In this document: positions 1-9,521 of the stretch, in pieces | Layout: each line of letters begins with the position of its first letter | Position numbering within the stretch: position 1 is the first letter of the stretch | Assembly: GCF_000473205.1 (NCBI RefSeq) | Contig: NZ_KI421507.1 | Span: 4,151,470-4,215,469, forward strand | Direction: 5' to 3' | DNA: 64,000 nt | Source of the DNA: Pseudophaeobacter arcticus DSM 23566 | GTDB taxonomy: Bacteria; Pseudomonadota; Alphaproteobacteria; Rhodobacterales; Rhodobacteraceae | The notes under the pieces: generated by a model | What the model was told of the DNA's origin: nothing | What the model saw: only the letters and a program-made list of their open reading frames with translations | Databases searched by the model: none | Translations under genes and position numbers: made by a program

Positions 1-1
1 T

Positions 2-1687
2 ACCGCACGTGGGCTGCAGGTGCATCTGCAGCCAGGTCAGAGGCTGGTGACGTTGGAGGGCGATATCTGGCGCTGGGATGGCTATCGCGCCTGGGCCGAA
101 GACGCGCCCAGTGCCGCAGCGTTGCGGCTGGAGCAGCTGAACCGGCTGGAGGCGCTGAAGCAAGAGTTGGAGCAGGTCAGCGCCAGGGCCGATGGCACCC
201 GCGCGGCGCATGAGACACTGATCCGCCGCCTGGAAGAGGTGACGCAGGCAGATCAGAACGCGCGACAGGCGCGCCGGGTTGCGGATCAACGTGTGGCTGA
301 TGCGGCCCGTGCGCTCAGCCGGGCAGAGGCCGAGCGCAACCTGGCCGAGGGCAAGCTGGAGACACTGGGCATTGCTGTTGCGCGCCACAGCGAGGATGCG
401 ATGAACGCCCGGCTGCAACTGGCAGAGGCAGAAACAGCCCAGGCGGCTCTTGGCGACCTGGATGCGGCGCGGGCTGGGGTCGAAGACGTTAAACAGGGGG
501 TGGAAGCCGCCCGGATTACCATGCTCACCCATCGTTCGGCCCATGATGAGCTGCGCCGCGACGGCGAGGCCCGGACCAAACGGGCTCAGCAAGTGACCAA
601 GGAACTGTCGGGCTGGCGGCACAGGCTGGAAACCGCAGAGCGCCGCATCGACGAGCTGGCCGAACGCCGCGAAGCCTCGCAGGAGGAGTTGGAAGAGGCC
701 CATGCGGTGCCTGCGGAGATTGCTGAAAAACGCGAAGAACTGAACGAAGCCATCGAGGAGGCCGAAGCGCGCAAGACAACAGCCTCGGAAGCCTTGATCA
801 CCGCAGAGGCTGCGCTGCGGGAATTGGTGCAGATTGAACGCGATTCTGAACGTCTGGCCTCGGAAGGGCGCGAGGCACGGGCGCGCTCAGAAGCGCTCTG
901 TGAGGCGGCGCGTGAAACCGTGACCCACGCGGCTGAGCGGATCAGCGAAGACCAGAACTGCAGCCCGCAGGCGCTGCTGGAACAGCTGGGGGTCAGCCCC
1001 GATCAGATGCCAGGGGCCGAGGCGCTGGAGGCCGAAGTGAACCGGCACAAGCGGCAACGCGATGCCCTGGGCGCGGTAAACCTGCGCGCCGAAGAAGATG
1101 CGCGGGAAATCCAGACCGAGCATGACGATCTGGTGTCGGAAAAATCCGACCTGGAAGAGGCGATCAAGACCCTGCGCAGCGGTATTGCCAGTCTCAACCG
1201 CGAGGGGCGCGAGAGGCTGCTCACCGCGTTTGAAGAGGTGAACGCCAGCTTTGCCAATCTCTTTACCCATCTGTTTGGCGGCGGAGAGGCCAATCTGGTG
1301 ATGGTCGAAAGCGATGACCCGCTGGACGCCGGGCTGGAGATTATGTGCCAGCCACCGGGTAAAAAACTATCGACCCTGTCGCTGCTGTCCGGCGGTGAGC
1401 AGACCCTCACCGCCATGGCGCTGATCTTTGCGGTGTTCCTGTCCAATCCGGCGCCGATCTGCGTGCTGGACGAGGTGGACGCGCCGCTGGACGATGCCAA
1501 TGTTACCCGGTTCTGTGACCTGCTGGACGAGATGTGCCGCCAGACCGAAACCCGGTTTTTGATCATCACCCACCATGCGGTCACCATGGCGCGAATGGAC
1601 CGGTTGTTTGGCGTCACCATGCAGGAAAAAGGCGTTAGCCAATTGGTCTCGGTTGATCTGAAAAAGGCAGAAGCCCTTGTCGCCTAA
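2..1687 (+). CDS. smc: Chromosome segregation protein SMC, C-terminal part (5' truncated by window)
   Basis: Open from the first bases of the window, so the true start lies upstream; about 561 residues remain. The visible part begins in the second half of the hinge (GQRLVTLEGDIWRWDG), continues through a long charged coiled coil, and ends in the C-terminal ATPase head. The head shows the ABC signature LSLLSGGEQTLTAMAL followed by the Walker B strand PICVLDEVDAPLDDAN and the D-loop region FLIITHH. Bacterial SMC homodimers bind ScpA/ScpB and compact and segregate the chromosome. Identification is secure; only the missing N-terminus is unseen. Confidence 0.95.
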   Translation, partial: TARGLQVHLQPGQRLVTLEGDIWRWDGYRAWAEDAPSAAALRLEQLNRLEALKQELEQVSARADGTRAAHETLIRRLEEVTQADQNARQARRVADQRVADAARALSRAEAERNLAEGKLETLGIAVARHSEDAMNARLQLAEAETAQAALGDLDAARAGVEDVKQGVEAARITMLTHRSAHDELRRDGEARTKRAQQVTKELSGWRHRLETAERRIDELAERREASQEELEEAHAVPAEIAEKREELNEAIEEAEARKTTASEALITAEAALRELVQIERDSERLASEGREARARSEALCEAARETVTHAAERISEDQNCSPQALLEQLGVSPDQMPGAEALEAEVNRHKRQRDALGAVNLRAEEDAREIQTEHDDLVSEKSDLEEAIKTLRSGIASLNREGRERLLTAFEEVNASFANLFTHLFGGGEANLVMVESDDPLDAGLEIMCQPPGKKLSTLSLLSGGEQTLTAMALIFAVFLSNPAPICVLDEVDAPLDDANVTRFCDLLDEMCRQTETRFLIITHHAVTMARMDRLFGVTMQEKGVSQLVSVDLKKAEALVA

Positions 1688-1873
1688 ATGAGAGTTGAGC
1701 AAACCGGACTGTGTAATTTGCGCATGCTTTTTGGACTATGGGGAAAATCAGTCAAAAATCTTCTCTTGCATGCCCTGTGAAGGTCTTCGAAACTAGGCGC
1801 TGGTGATGACGGCCCGTGTGGTCTTCCCTGGGTCTTCGGGGTAGCATTGAAACAAACTCAATTGGAGGGAACT

Positions 1874-2341
1874 ATGAATCTTACAAAACTTATTGCGGCT
1901 ACAGCTCTTGCGATTAGCCCCCTTGCCGTACAGGCAGATAATTTGACCGCCAGACAATCCAGCAGCATCGAGGGTTTCTTCCTGGATGAAGGCTCCAGCG
2001 TCGAGGTCCTGGTCGATAATGTTGGGGATCCGCAGCTGAACGTCGAGCACTATGGCAGTGAATTCACGATTTTCTACTATGGCTGTGAGAACAACACCAA
2101 TTGCGATTCCATCCAGTTCTATTCCGGCTATGCCACAGATGGTGCCGTCCGGTTGAAGACCGTCAACGACTTTAACGCTGAAAAACGCTGGGTTCGCGCC
2201 TATGTTGCCGAGGACGGATCAACCAAGCTTGAGATGGATCTTTACATGGGGGACGGCGGCATCAGCGCCGATGATTTTGCCACAGCGGTGGGGCTCTGGT
2301 CGCGCCTGATGGGCGATTTTGAAGAGCTCATCGACTACTAA
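1874..2341 (+). CDS. Exported YbjN-domain-like protein
   Basis: A 155-residue protein. I chose ATG 1874 because GGAGGGA sits four bases upstream; an in-frame ATG at 1847 has no ribosome site. The N-terminus (MNLTKLIAATALAISPLAVQA) is a clear Sec signal peptide, so the product is periplasmic. The mature part resembles YbjN-type (type III chaperone-like fold) sensory proteins: a domain of about 130 residues that compares a strand pair, with two cysteines (YYGCENNTNC) that could form a disulfide. No catalytic motif is visible. Role unknown; it stands alone with its own terminator. Confidence 0.6.
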   Translation: MNLTKLIAATALAISPLAVQADNLTARQSSSIEGFFLDEGSSVEVLVDNVGDPQLNVEHYGSEFTIFYYGCENNTNCDSIQFYSGYATDGAVRLKTVNDFNAEKRWVRAYVAEDGSTKLEMDLYMGDGGISADDFATAVGLWSRLMGDFEELIDY

Positions 2342-2406
2342 GTGGCACCGCGTGACCACGGCGCGGGAGGTGGTAAGCCCTCCGGCGCGCGGTGCTCGCG
2401 TTACGA

Positions 2407-2442
2407 AAAAGGGGCATGAATAGTCATGCCCCTTTTGCTTTT
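2407..2442. terminator. Bidirectional Rho-independent terminator
   Basis: A perfect 13-bp stem (AAAAGGGGCATGA paired with its complement, 2407-2419 and 2424-2436) with a 4-base loop, A-run on one side and T-rich on the other. It separates the YbjN-like gene (+) from the convergent transglycosylase gene (-). Confidence 0.85.
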
Positions 2443-2478
2443 CTGGATGAAGACGCCGGGTTCAGGCCCCCCGCTGTC

Positions 2479-3648
2479 CTAGAGATGGTTGAGCAGTGCA
2501 GGCGTTGGCCAGGCATCGGCTGGCAGGCCCAGCCGCTGTTGTTCGCGTTGGACTGCTGCCCGTGTTTTGGCGCCAAGAATGCCGTCAATCTTGCCGACAT
2601 CATACCCCAGGCTCTGCAGTTTCTGCTGCAGCTGTTTCATCTGGGCTCCGGCCAGTCCCTGTTCGGGCTTGCCTGCGGCGTAGATCGATGCGCCCTCGAG
2701 CCGATTGGCAAAATAGGCGGCGGTCAGAACATAGGTAAAACTCTGGTTCCACTCAAAATAGACGTCGAAATTTGGATAGGCGAGAAAGGCTGGCCCCTTG
2801 TGCCCCTGTGGCAAAAGCAGGGAGGCCTTGAGGGTGCCAGCAGCCAGGGAGCCGTCTTTGGCGCGCAGGCCAAGCGCCTGCCAGTCCCGGACCGACAGTT
2901 TGGTGTCGGTGCCGGATTTTGACAGGTCCAGATCACCGGGAATGGTGACTTCTTGCAGCCAGGGTTCACCGGCCTGCCAGCCCAGATGGGACAACATCTT
3001 GGCGCCAGACATCAGCGCATCCGGAGCGGAGGTCTTGAGGCTGACATGGCCATCGCCATCGGCATCGACGCCATTGTCGAGGATATCCTGCGGCAGCATC
3101 TGCACCATGCCGATTTCACCGGCCCAGGCACCGGTGGTGCGGGCGGGGTCAAAATTGCCACGTTTGTACAGTTCAAGTGCCGCAAAGATCTGCGGGCGGA
3201 ACAGATCGGGGCGGCGGCAGTCATGGGCCAGGGTGATCAGCGCGTTGCGGGTGTTGAAATCACCCTGAAAGCTGCCGTAATCGGTTTCAAAGGCCCAAAA
3301 GGCCAGCAATACGCCGCGGTTGATGCCATAGGTGGTCTCGATCCGGCGAAAGGTGCTGTCGTATTTTTCGGCCATCGACCGGCCCCGGTCGATGCGGCTT
3401 TGCGAGATCAGGTGGCGGGAAAACTCGACAAAGGGTTTTTGGAACACGCCCTGTGCCCGATCCGCCCTCAGAACCTTGGCGTCCTGGCTGGCGCCTTTAA
3501 AAAAACCGTTGACGGTTGCCCTGTCATATCCCGCAGTCAGGGCCTCTTGTTTGAGAGATTTGACAAAGCCGGAAAAGCTGCCGCCACATTGGGCAAAAGC
3601 GGTTGCTGGCATCAAGAGGGCAGCAAGGGCGAGGGGCAAAATGCGCAT
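2479..3648 (-). CDS. Lytic murein transglycosylase, MltB family, with peptidoglycan-binding domain
   Basis: A 389-residue exported enzyme that cleaves the MurNAc-GlcNAc bond of peptidoglycan to form 1,6-anhydro ends. Signal peptide MRILPLALAALLMPATAFAQ. Residues about 25-320 form the SLT family 3 (MltB) catalytic domain; the predicted catalytic glutamate is Glu121 in AFWAFETDYG. The C-terminal 60 residues (QMKQLQQKLQSLGYDVGKIDG...TRAAVQREQQRLGLPAD) are a PG_binding_1 repeat. The absence of a lipobox cysteine in the cleavage region suggests a soluble periplasmic form, although Cys21 follows AFAQ directly. Monocistronic, convergent with the upstream gene. Confidence 0.9.
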   Translation of the reverse strand: MRILPLALAALLMPATAFAQCGGSFSGFVKSLKQEALTAGYDRATVNGFFKGASQDAKVLRADRAQGVFQKPFVEFSRHLISQSRIDRGRSMAEKYDSTFRRIETTYGINRGVLLAFWAFETDYGSFQGDFNTRNALITLAHDCRRPDLFRPQIFAALELYKRGNFDPARTTGAWAGEIGMVQMLPQDILDNGVDADGDGHVSLKTSAPDALMSGAKMLSHLGWQAGEPWLQEVTIPGDLDLSKSGTDTKLSVRDWQALGLRAKDGSLAAGTLKASLLLPQGHKGPAFLAYPNFDVYFEWNQSFTYVLTAAYFANRLEGASIYAAGKPEQGLAGAQMKQLQQKLQSLGYDVGKIDGILGAKTRAAVQREQQRLGLPADAWPTPALLNHL

Positions 3649-3688
3649 GGCGGGCAGTCCTTAATGAAGCTCTAAAACATTGTATGTG

Positions 3689-4660
3689 CTAAAAGATGAC
3701 TGCAAAAGCAACCAATAGCCCGACCCCAATGGCCCAAGAGGTCCAAAGAATGTCACAGCAGCGCAGAATTGCGGGGCCGGTGATGCTCTTGGTGCCGGGG
3801 GCGTTCACCCAGGCAAAATCGCGCATTTCACCATCGTATGACCGGGGCCCCGCCAGCGACAGCCCCAGCGCGCGGGCCATTGCCGCCTCGGGCCAGCCCG
3901 CATTGGGCGAGCGATGTCTGGCCGCGTCTCTGGCGATGGCGGGCCAATCGCGCAGCACGCCGCCGGCCAGCGCAATCATCACTCCGGTCAGCCGCGCCGG
4001 GATCAGGTTGACCAGATCATCAATCCGCGCCGTGGCCCAGCCAAAGTCCTGGTAGCGGGGGGTGCGATAGCCAATCATGCTGTCGCCGGTGTTGATCATC
4101 TTATAGGCCAGCAATCCGGGCAGCCCGGCCAGCAGAAACCAAAAGGCCGGGGCAACAACCCCGTCCGACATATTCTCGGATCCGCTTTCGATGGCGGAGC
4201 GGGCGACCTGGGGGCCGGTCATCGTGTCGGTGTCGCGGCTGACAATCATGGCAACCGCCTGACGCCCCTGCACAAGGGACTGCGACAGGCCATCCGCGAC
4301 GGCGCGCAGGTGCTCAACCAGCGAGCGCTGCGCAATCAGAATGGCGGCCAGCAGCAGCTCGACCAGGGGACCAAAGAGCGACAATAGCCAGCCAAGCCCC
4401 AGCCCGAGGCAGACCAGCAGGGTGATTGCCACAACGCCCCTGACGCGTTTGGCCCGGTCGGTGTCTTGGCCGGTATGCTGTCCCGTATCTAGGCCCGTAT
4501 CTAGGCCGGTATTCGGGGCTGTATTGAGGCGCGCCTCCAGCCAGGACACAGATTTGCCCATCAAAACCGCCGGATGCGGCAGGCGCGACCAGAGCCAGTC
4601 CGGCTCTCCCAGGGCGGCGTCCAGCACCAGAGCGAGCAATAGGATCTCAGCGGTGCTCAT
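3689..4660 (-). CDS. cobD: Adenosylcobinamide-phosphate synthase (CobD/CbiB)
   Basis: A 323-residue membrane protein that joins adenosylcobyric acid to aminopropanol phosphate in cobalamin synthesis. The start at 4660 overlaps the cobC stop by ATGA, so the two are translationally coupled. Family hallmarks are [23 protein letters not shown] near the N-terminus and [69 protein letters not shown] in the middle. Four to five hydrophobic segments are visible. An unusual low-complexity insert ([19 protein letters not shown], about residues 47-66) comes from a short DNA repeat and is probably a linker. Confidence 0.93.
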   Translation of the reverse strand: MSTAEILLLALVLDAALGEPDWLWSRLPHPAVLMGKSVSWLEARLNTAPNTGLDTGLDTGQHTGQDTDRAKRVRGVVAITLLVCLGLGLGWLLSLFGPLVELLLAAILIAQRSLVEHLRAVADGLSQSLVQGRQAVAMIVSRDTDTMTGPQVARSAIESGSENMSDGVVAPAFWFLLAGLPGLLAYKMINTGDSMIGYRTPRYQDFGWATARIDDLVNLIPARLTGVMIALAGGVLRDWPAIARDAARHRSPNAGWPEAAMARALGLSLAGPRSYDGEMRDFAWVNAPGTKSITGPAILRCCDILWTSWAIGVGLLVAFAVIF

Positions 4661-5631
4661 AGGGCAGCCTCCAGCCGCTCCCAGCCATGCTGCGGTGGCA
4701 GGCCCAGGCGGATGTAGGTTTTTGAATAGGGGAAGATGCGGCTCCAGATATGGGCCTTGGCGAGCCGCTCTTGCCACTGTGCGGCATCCTCGACCCGGTA
4801 CAGGCGAAACAGGTCGGTGCCGCCCACCACTGTGGCGCCGCGCGCGATTGCCAGCTGATCCAGCCGCTGCGCGTCGCGGGCAAGGCTCTGGCGGGTGTGA
4901 TTGGCCCAGTCCTGGTCCTGCAGCGCCTGCAGACCGGTTTTGAGCGCCGGGCCAGAGACCGCCCAGGGGCCCTGCAGCTGGGCAAGCCGTTGAATGAGGT
5001 CTGAATCGCCAATGGCAAACCCCAGCCGCATCCCCGCAAGGCCCCAGAATTTGCCAAAACTCTTGAGCACGATGACGCCGGGCCTGGCGGCCAGATGTAT
5101 GAGGCTTTGATCGGGGCAGATATCACCAAAGCTCTCATCTATGATGCACAGCGGCGCGGTCATCTCCTCAGCGCGCCACAGACGCCCATCAGGGTTGTTT
5201 GGATGCACCGCAACACAGGCTTCGGCAGGACCGCTGCCAGTGATCGCCCAGCCGTGATTGGCAAAGGCGGCGGCATGTTCATTGTAGGTCGGGGTTTCGA
5301 TCTTGACCCAACGTGGATCTGCAAGCCCCGGCAATAGCGCAATCAGGGCAGAGGCTCCGGGCGCGGGCAGAACCGCTGCTTCGGCGGGTACATTCCAGAA
5401 CCGCCGGGCTGCTTGTTCAAGTTCGGCACTGGCAGAGGTATCCGGCAGCGCGGTCCAGTCCGAGGCGTCAAAATCGGGCAGCGGATAGGCTGTGGGATTG
5501 ATCCCCGTTGACAGATCAATCCAATCCGCGCGGTTGCCGCCGTAGTGCTGGATGGCTGCGCTCAGATTGCCGCCATGGTCGCGCAGGGTTGCGCCCGTTT
5601 CGATCTGGCTCTCAGAAACACGTGCCGACAT
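4657..5631 (-). CDS. cobC: Threonine-phosphate decarboxylase / CobC (PLP enzyme)
   Basis: A 324-residue fold-type I PLP enzyme that supplies (R)-1-amino-2-propanol phosphate for the cobalamin nucleotide loop. I start at ATG 5631 (MSARVSES...), ten codons inside the longest frame. Diagnostic stretches are [36 protein letters not shown] and IIDESFGD; the PLP lysine is Lys194 in [17 protein letters not shown]. It precedes and overlaps cobD, giving a two-gene B12 operon. It could be named CobC or (Salmonella usage) CobD. Confidence 0.88.
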   Translation of the reverse strand: MSARVSESQIETGATLRDHGGNLSAAIQHYGGNRADWIDLSTGINPTAYPLPDFDASDWTALPDTSASAELEQAARRFWNVPAEAAVLPAPGASALIALLPGLADPRWVKIETPTYNEHAAAFANHGWAITGSGPAEACVAVHPNNPDGRLWRAEEMTAPLCIIDESFGDICPDQSLIHLAARPGVIVLKSFGKFWGLAGMRLGFAIGDSDLIQRLAQLQGPWAVSGPALKTGLQALQDQDWANHTRQSLARDAQRLDQLAIARGATVVGGTDLFRLYRVEDAAQWQERLAKAHIWSRIFPYSKTYIRLGLPPQHGWERLEAAL

Positions 5632-5699
5632 GGAAAAGCCCCAACCTGCTATCACCGCCAATGTCTTTGGCGCTGCCTTGTTTCTATGAAACAGGGGCC

Positions 5700-5730
5700 G
5701 CGATAAGGCAAGACAGCTTTGCCGTATCGC
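5700..5730 (-). promoter_or_regulatory. Hairpin in the cobC leader
   Basis: An imperfect stem-loop (arms GCGATA/TATCGC and GGCAA/TTGCC with a 7-base loop) lies about 70 bases before the cobC start on the transcribed strand. It has no T-run. It may be a leader structure; I could not complete a cobalamin riboswitch around it. Confidence 0.3.
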
Positions 5731-5788
5731 GTGGCAGTTCTTTGCCTTCGGGGGCAGGTGTCAGGCTGGTCCGGGAGAGCCGGTTTAT

Positions 5789-6769
5789 TCAGGCCTGGCC
5801 ACGCCCGTGGGGCTCCAGCCAGTTGATATCCGGGTTCACCGGAATGATGCGGTTGGGGTTAATGGTATCATGGCTGTAATGGTAGTGCCGCACGATATGC
5901 TGCATGCCAACAGTCTGTTGCACACCCGGATACTGGTACAGCTCGCGGCAATAGGCCCAGAGGTTGGGATAGTCGATGATCCGCTTTTTGTTGCACTTGA
6001 AATGCAGGTGATACACCGGATCAAACCGCAGCAATGTGGTGAACAGACGCCAGTCCGCTTCGGTCAGCTGGGCGCCCATCAGGTAGCGATGCTGCGACAG
6101 CAGATCCTCCAGCCAGTCCAGCGAGTCAAACAGGGGTCCCACGGCGGCATCATAGGCGTCTTGCGAGGTGGCAAAGCCGCATTTGTAGACGCCGTTGTTG
6201 ACCGTGTCGTAGATCCGGCTGTTCACCGCCTCGATGGGTTCGCGCAGCTCTTCTGGCCAAAAGTCGAGACTGTTGCCGGTGAGACCGTCAAAGGCCGAGT
6301 TGAACATGCGGATGATATCGGCGCTCTCGTTGGACACGATGGTATTGCGGTTCTTGTCCCACAGAATGGGCACGGTGACGCGGCCGGTATATTTGGCATC
6401 TGCGCGGGTGTAGATCTGATGCGCGTGGCTGCTGTCAAACAGGTGATCACCGGTGGCGCCATGTGCGTCGCGCTCAAAGGTCCAACCTTCGCTCAGCATG
6501 TCCGGGTGCACGACGGAGACCGTGATGTGATCCTCCAGCTCTTTGAGCGCGCGAAAGATCAGGGTGCGATGGGCCCAGGGACAGGCCAGCGATACATAGA
6601 GATGATAGCGGCCAGTTTCGGCCTGAAAGCCGTCCTGACCTGTTGGTCCGGCGCTTCCGTCTGCGGTTACCCAATTGCGGAACTGTGCTTCAGAGCGTTT
6701 GAACGCACCTCCGGTGGACTTGGTGTCGTACCATTGGTCTTTCCAGATCCCGTCAATCAATAGTCCCAT
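5789..6769 (-). CDS. Xi-class glutathione S-transferase (glutathionyl-hydroquinone reductase family)
   Basis: A 326-residue protein of the YqjG/ECM4 family, which reduces glutathionyl-hydroquinones using a cysteine thiol. The active-site motif CPWA is present in YVSLACPWAHRTLIFRALKEL, and the family's C-terminal all-helical domain follows (YMGAQLTEADWRLFTTLLRFDPVYHLHFKCNKKRIIDYPNLW). Cytosolic. GGAGAGAG lies a few bases before ATG 6769. Separated from cobC by about 160 bases, so probably its own unit. Confidence 0.9.
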   Translation of the reverse strand: MGLLIDGIWKDQWYDTKSTGGAFKRSEAQFRNWVTADGSAGPTGQDGFQAETGRYHLYVSLACPWAHRTLIFRALKELEDHITVSVVHPDMLSEGWTFERDAHGATGDHLFDSSHAHQIYTRADAKYTGRVTVPILWDKNRNTIVSNESADIIRMFNSAFDGLTGNSLDFWPEELREPIEAVNSRIYDTVNNGVYKCGFATSQDAYDAAVGPLFDSLDWLEDLLSQHRYLMGAQLTEADWRLFTTLLRFDPVYHLHFKCNKKRIIDYPNLWAYCRELYQYPGVQQTVGMQHIVRHYHYSHDTINPNRIIPVNPDINWLEPHGRGQA

Positions 6770-7100
6770 TGATCTCTCTCCTTAACTCGGCTGGCCCGCA
6801 GCATGGGTGGCTGGGAAACACATAGGCGCAGATCTCTGCCGCGCCTATCCGTGCTGTCGCGCAGCTGCTCTGCATGTCTGCACATCACGACCCTGTGCCC
6901 GCAGGCCTTTGGTGCGCGTGGGGCCTGTGATCGCCCGACGGGCAGCAGGACAGCCTATCCGGGACCGACCTGCTACCTCGGGGTTTGTTTCAAAATGTTC
7001 ACTTGATTTTATCTGTTTGTGGGTCACCTTTAGAGGCAGGTACCAAGCCGACCCTGATGCGATTCCCGTCGCTCAACCCATTACCAAAAGGGCCACTGCC
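6770..7100. other. Divergent intergenic region
   Basis: 331 bases between the glutathione transferase gene (-) and the next gene (+). It must contain both promoters. A 67-codon forward frame inside it has no ribosome site or recognisable sequence. The last 100 bases are AT-richer. No repeat or RNA gene recognised. Confidence 0.5.
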
Positions 7101-7469
7101 ATGACCACCTATGTGCCAAAAGCTGTTCAAGAGGCGCTGGATGCTGCACGCGTTTCCGGCCTGAAAAAGAAAAGCCGTCTGCGGGTGGCTGTAGAGGGTG
7201 GCTATTTCCCGGTTCTGCGCACCTGGGCAAACGGCTTTTCAGTCGAAGAGGAATTTGTGCCGCAGCTGCGGGGATTGGTCGATCTCTATGAGGGATCGCG
7301 TCATGTGTCGCAGTGCCTGATTGTCGCCTCCGAGGCCGAGGGTGGCGAAATGCGCTATGAGTTCAAACGTGCAACTGCCGCCTCTGACACGGCACCGCTG
7401 GATTTCTACCGCGCGCCAAATGCGCCGGTTGGGCTGTTGGGCAATGAAGGTGCCGAAAGCCGCCTGTAA
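7101..7469 (+). CDS. Conserved small protein of unknown function
   Basis: 122 residues from ATG 7101; a longer upstream frame to 6807 lacks a convincing start. The sequence begins MTTYVPKAVQEALDAARVSGLKKKSRLRVAV and continues with a compact alpha/beta pattern (GYFPVLRTWANGFSVEEEFVPQLRGLVDLYEGSRHVSQCLIVAS...MRYEFKRAT). It looks soluble and cytosolic, with no signal peptide or membrane segment. I recall similar unnamed proteins in roseobacters but no function. Confidence 0.6.
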   Translation: MTTYVPKAVQEALDAARVSGLKKKSRLRVAVEGGYFPVLRTWANGFSVEEEFVPQLRGLVDLYEGSRHVSQCLIVASEAEGGEMRYEFKRATAASDTAPLDFYRAPNAPVGLLGNEGAESRL

Positions 7470-7539
7470 AGCCGCCTGTAGGGCCAATCTGACGGACGTG
7501 CCCCCAGTCAATACGATCTGGGATCCATAGAAAATAGCC

Positions 7540-7574
7540 GACCCGCAGACCTGTTGGTTGCGGGTCCTTTTTTT
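7540..7574 (+). terminator. Rho-independent terminator
   Basis: Stem GACCCGCA/TGCGGGTC (7540-7547, 7559-7566) followed by CC and seven T residues, downstream of the 7101 gene. Confidence 0.85.
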
Positions 7575-7589
7575 GGGGGAAAGCCCTTA

Positions 7590-8129
7590 TTAGGGTCTGA
7601 TTTCCACCCTGGTGCCCAGATCCACAAGCCGCCACAGCTGTTCCATTTCGGTGTTGCTGATGGCGATGCAGCCGGCGGTCCAATCTCCTGGCAGCGTTAC
7701 GAGATTACCCAATGCGTTGGGCTGGCCGTGGATAAAAATATCTCCGCCCGGATCTATGCCTGCCGCAGCCGCGCGGCGGATGTCCTTGGGTTGCGGATAG
7801 GTGATCCCCAGCGACAGGTGATAGCTGCTGTTTGGATTGCGGCGGTCGATTGTGAACAGGCCTTCCGGGGTTTTGCCGTCGCCTTCGCGGCTCTTGTCTC
7901 CGATGGGATCAAAGCCAAGCGCGATGTCATATTGCAGAACCCTTTGTCCCGCGCGGCTGGCAGTCAGGCGGCGGGCCGATTTTTCAATCAGGATGTGGTC
8001 AACCCGATCAACCAGTGTCGCCAGATCGGGACTGGCGGGACTGGGGCGGTAGAGCTGCCACAGCCCCCAGCCAAGGACCAAGACCGCGATCAGGAGGATC
8101 GCGGTCCGTTTTGCACCAGGATGCACCAT
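7590..8129 (-). CDS. L,D-transpeptidase (YkuD domain) membrane-anchored protein
   Basis: 179 residues. An N-terminal membrane helix (residues about 9-27, TAILLIAVLVLGWGLWQLY) places the rest in the periplasm. The YkuD catalytic region is visible as IFIHGQPNALGNLVTLPGDWTAGCIAISNTEM, with His134 and nucleophile Cys154; the substrate-side motif GDGKTPEGLFTID precedes it. Such enzymes form 3-3 crosslinks or attach proteins to peptidoglycan. It sits two bases after the stop of the upstream PatB-like gene, suggesting one transcript. Confidence 0.87.
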   Translation of the reverse strand: MVHPGAKRTAILLIAVLVLGWGLWQLYRPSPASPDLATLVDRVDHILIEKSARRLTASRAGQRVLQYDIALGFDPIGDKSREGDGKTPEGLFTIDRRNPNSSYHLSLGITYPQPKDIRRAAAAGIDPGGDIFIHGQPNALGNLVTLPGDWTAGCIAISNTEMEQLWRLVDLGTRVEIRP

Positions 8130-8131
8130 GT

Positions 8132-9304
8132 TTATTGCAGGTCGGCAAAGGCCTCGGCCAGACGCTGCCCTGCTTCAATCACCCGGCTGCGCTGAGTGCC
8201 CATGTTGAAGCGCAGGAAGTTCTCGCCGCCCGTGCCAAAGGTGGTGCCATGGTTGGCGGCAATGCCTGCACCCTGTTCAACGCGTTTGGTGAACTCTTCC
8301 CGGCTCATGCCGGTGCCGGAGAAATCAATCCAGGACAGATAGGTCGCCTGCAGTTTCATCGAGCTGAGCCCGGGAATATCGGCGATGGCAGCATCAAAGA
8401 CCTGACGGTTGCCATCAATATAGGCGACCAGCGCATCGGCCCATTTGGCACCTTCGGGGGAATAGACCGCAGCGGTGGCAAACTGACCGGCGGAGTTTGG
8501 CGATAGCGCCAGGGCCAGCATGCGGCGCTGGAACTTCGCCCGCAGATCTGGATCGGGGATGATCACCTGTCCGGTATGCAGCCCGGCAAAGTTGAAGGTC
8601 TTGGAGGGGGCGGTCAGCATCAACAGCCGGTCGGTGATCTCCGGCACGGCGTTTTGCATCGGGATATGGGTTGCCCCGTCAAAGACCAGATCATGGTGGA
8701 TTTCATCCGACAGCAGGATCAGGTCGTGACGCTTGGCAAAATCAGCCACCGCCTGCAATTCCTCTTGGGTCCAGACCCGGCCACCGGGGTTATGGGGCGA
8801 GCAGAGGATGACCATCTTTTCGGTGCCGGTCATCTGTGCGTCATAGCTCGCCATATCCATCTCATAGCGGCCATCACGATTGATCATCTGGCATTCCACC
8901 ACTTCGCGGCCGGCATTGTTAATGACCTTGGCAAAGGCGTGATAGACCGGCGTGAACAGCACAATGCCATCACCAGGCTGGGTGAAGGTATCCAGGCACA
9001 TGCCGACGCCGTTCACCAGGCCCGTGGTGGTGAAAATGGCTTCGGGGTCGACCGTCCAGCCATGGCGATTCTGCATCCACCAGCAAATCGCATCCTTGTA
9101 GGGCGTGTCGCAGTTCACATAGCCATAGACCCCGTGATCGGCCATTTCGCGCATCTTATCGGTGACCATGGGGGGCACGGCAAAGTCCATATCGGCCACC
9201 CACATGGCCAGGCCGGTGTCGGGTGAGACGCCGTAAAGGCTCTCCATCAGATCCCATTTGGCGCAATGGGTGCCGCGACGGTCGATGATGCTGTCAAAAT
9301 CCAT
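8132..9304 (-). CDS. PatB/MalY-type aminotransferase (putative cystathionine beta-lyase)
   Basis: 390-residue fold-type I PLP enzyme. The start MDFDSIIDRRGTHCAKWD and MWVADMDFAVPP are typical of the MalY/PatB subgroup, which catalyses C-S beta-elimination on cystathionine or cysteine conjugates. The PLP lysine is Lys235 in LTAPSKTFNFAGL; CSPHNPGGRVW and LLSDEIHHDL are conserved cofactor segments. In roseobacters related enzymes act in organosulfur metabolism, but the substrate here cannot be read from sequence. It ends two bases from the L,D-transpeptidase start. Confidence 0.85.
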   Translation of the reverse strand: MDFDSIIDRRGTHCAKWDLMESLYGVSPDTGLAMWVADMDFAVPPMVTDKMREMADHGVYGYVNCDTPYKDAICWWMQNRHGWTVDPEAIFTTTGLVNGVGMCLDTFTQPGDGIVLFTPVYHAFAKVINNAGREVVECQMINRDGRYEMDMASYDAQMTGTEKMVILCSPHNPGGRVWTQEELQAVADFAKRHDLILLSDEIHHDLVFDGATHIPMQNAVPEITDRLLMLTAPSKTFNFAGLHTGQVIIPDPDLRAKFQRRMLALALSPNSAGQFATAAVYSPEGAKWADALVAYIDGNRQVFDAAIADIPGLSSMKLQATYLSWIDFSGTGMSREEFTKRVEQGAGIAANHGTTFGTGGENFLRFNMGTQRSRVIEAGQRLAEAFADLQ

Positions 9305-9521
9305 GGGGATACTCCGCTATTTTGCCAGCGAAGCTAGCGGCAAATACGCTAGGTGCAAGGGGATCTGTTCCTCTGGGGGCATCAGCTGCCGGGGCCGCGG
9401 CACATTTGGGCATCTTTTGGCAGGTGGACAGAGGGTCACAGGGGGCCACAGGGGGGGGCAGGCGACAGAGTTGCGCATGCAGGGCGTTGCAGTGACAGGG
9501 GCAATGGCCTAAATCACCCTC

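Noticed and set aside
5731..5780. Cobalamin riboswitch upstream of cobC
   Set aside because: On the minus strand AGCCTGACACCTGCC resembles a B12 box with one deletion, but the upstream conserved elements would lie inside the glutathione transferase gene and no GCCACTG-like element is found there.
6803..7006. 67-codon forward frame upstream of the 7101 gene
   Set aside because: Arg/Cys-rich random-looking sequence with no ribosome site.
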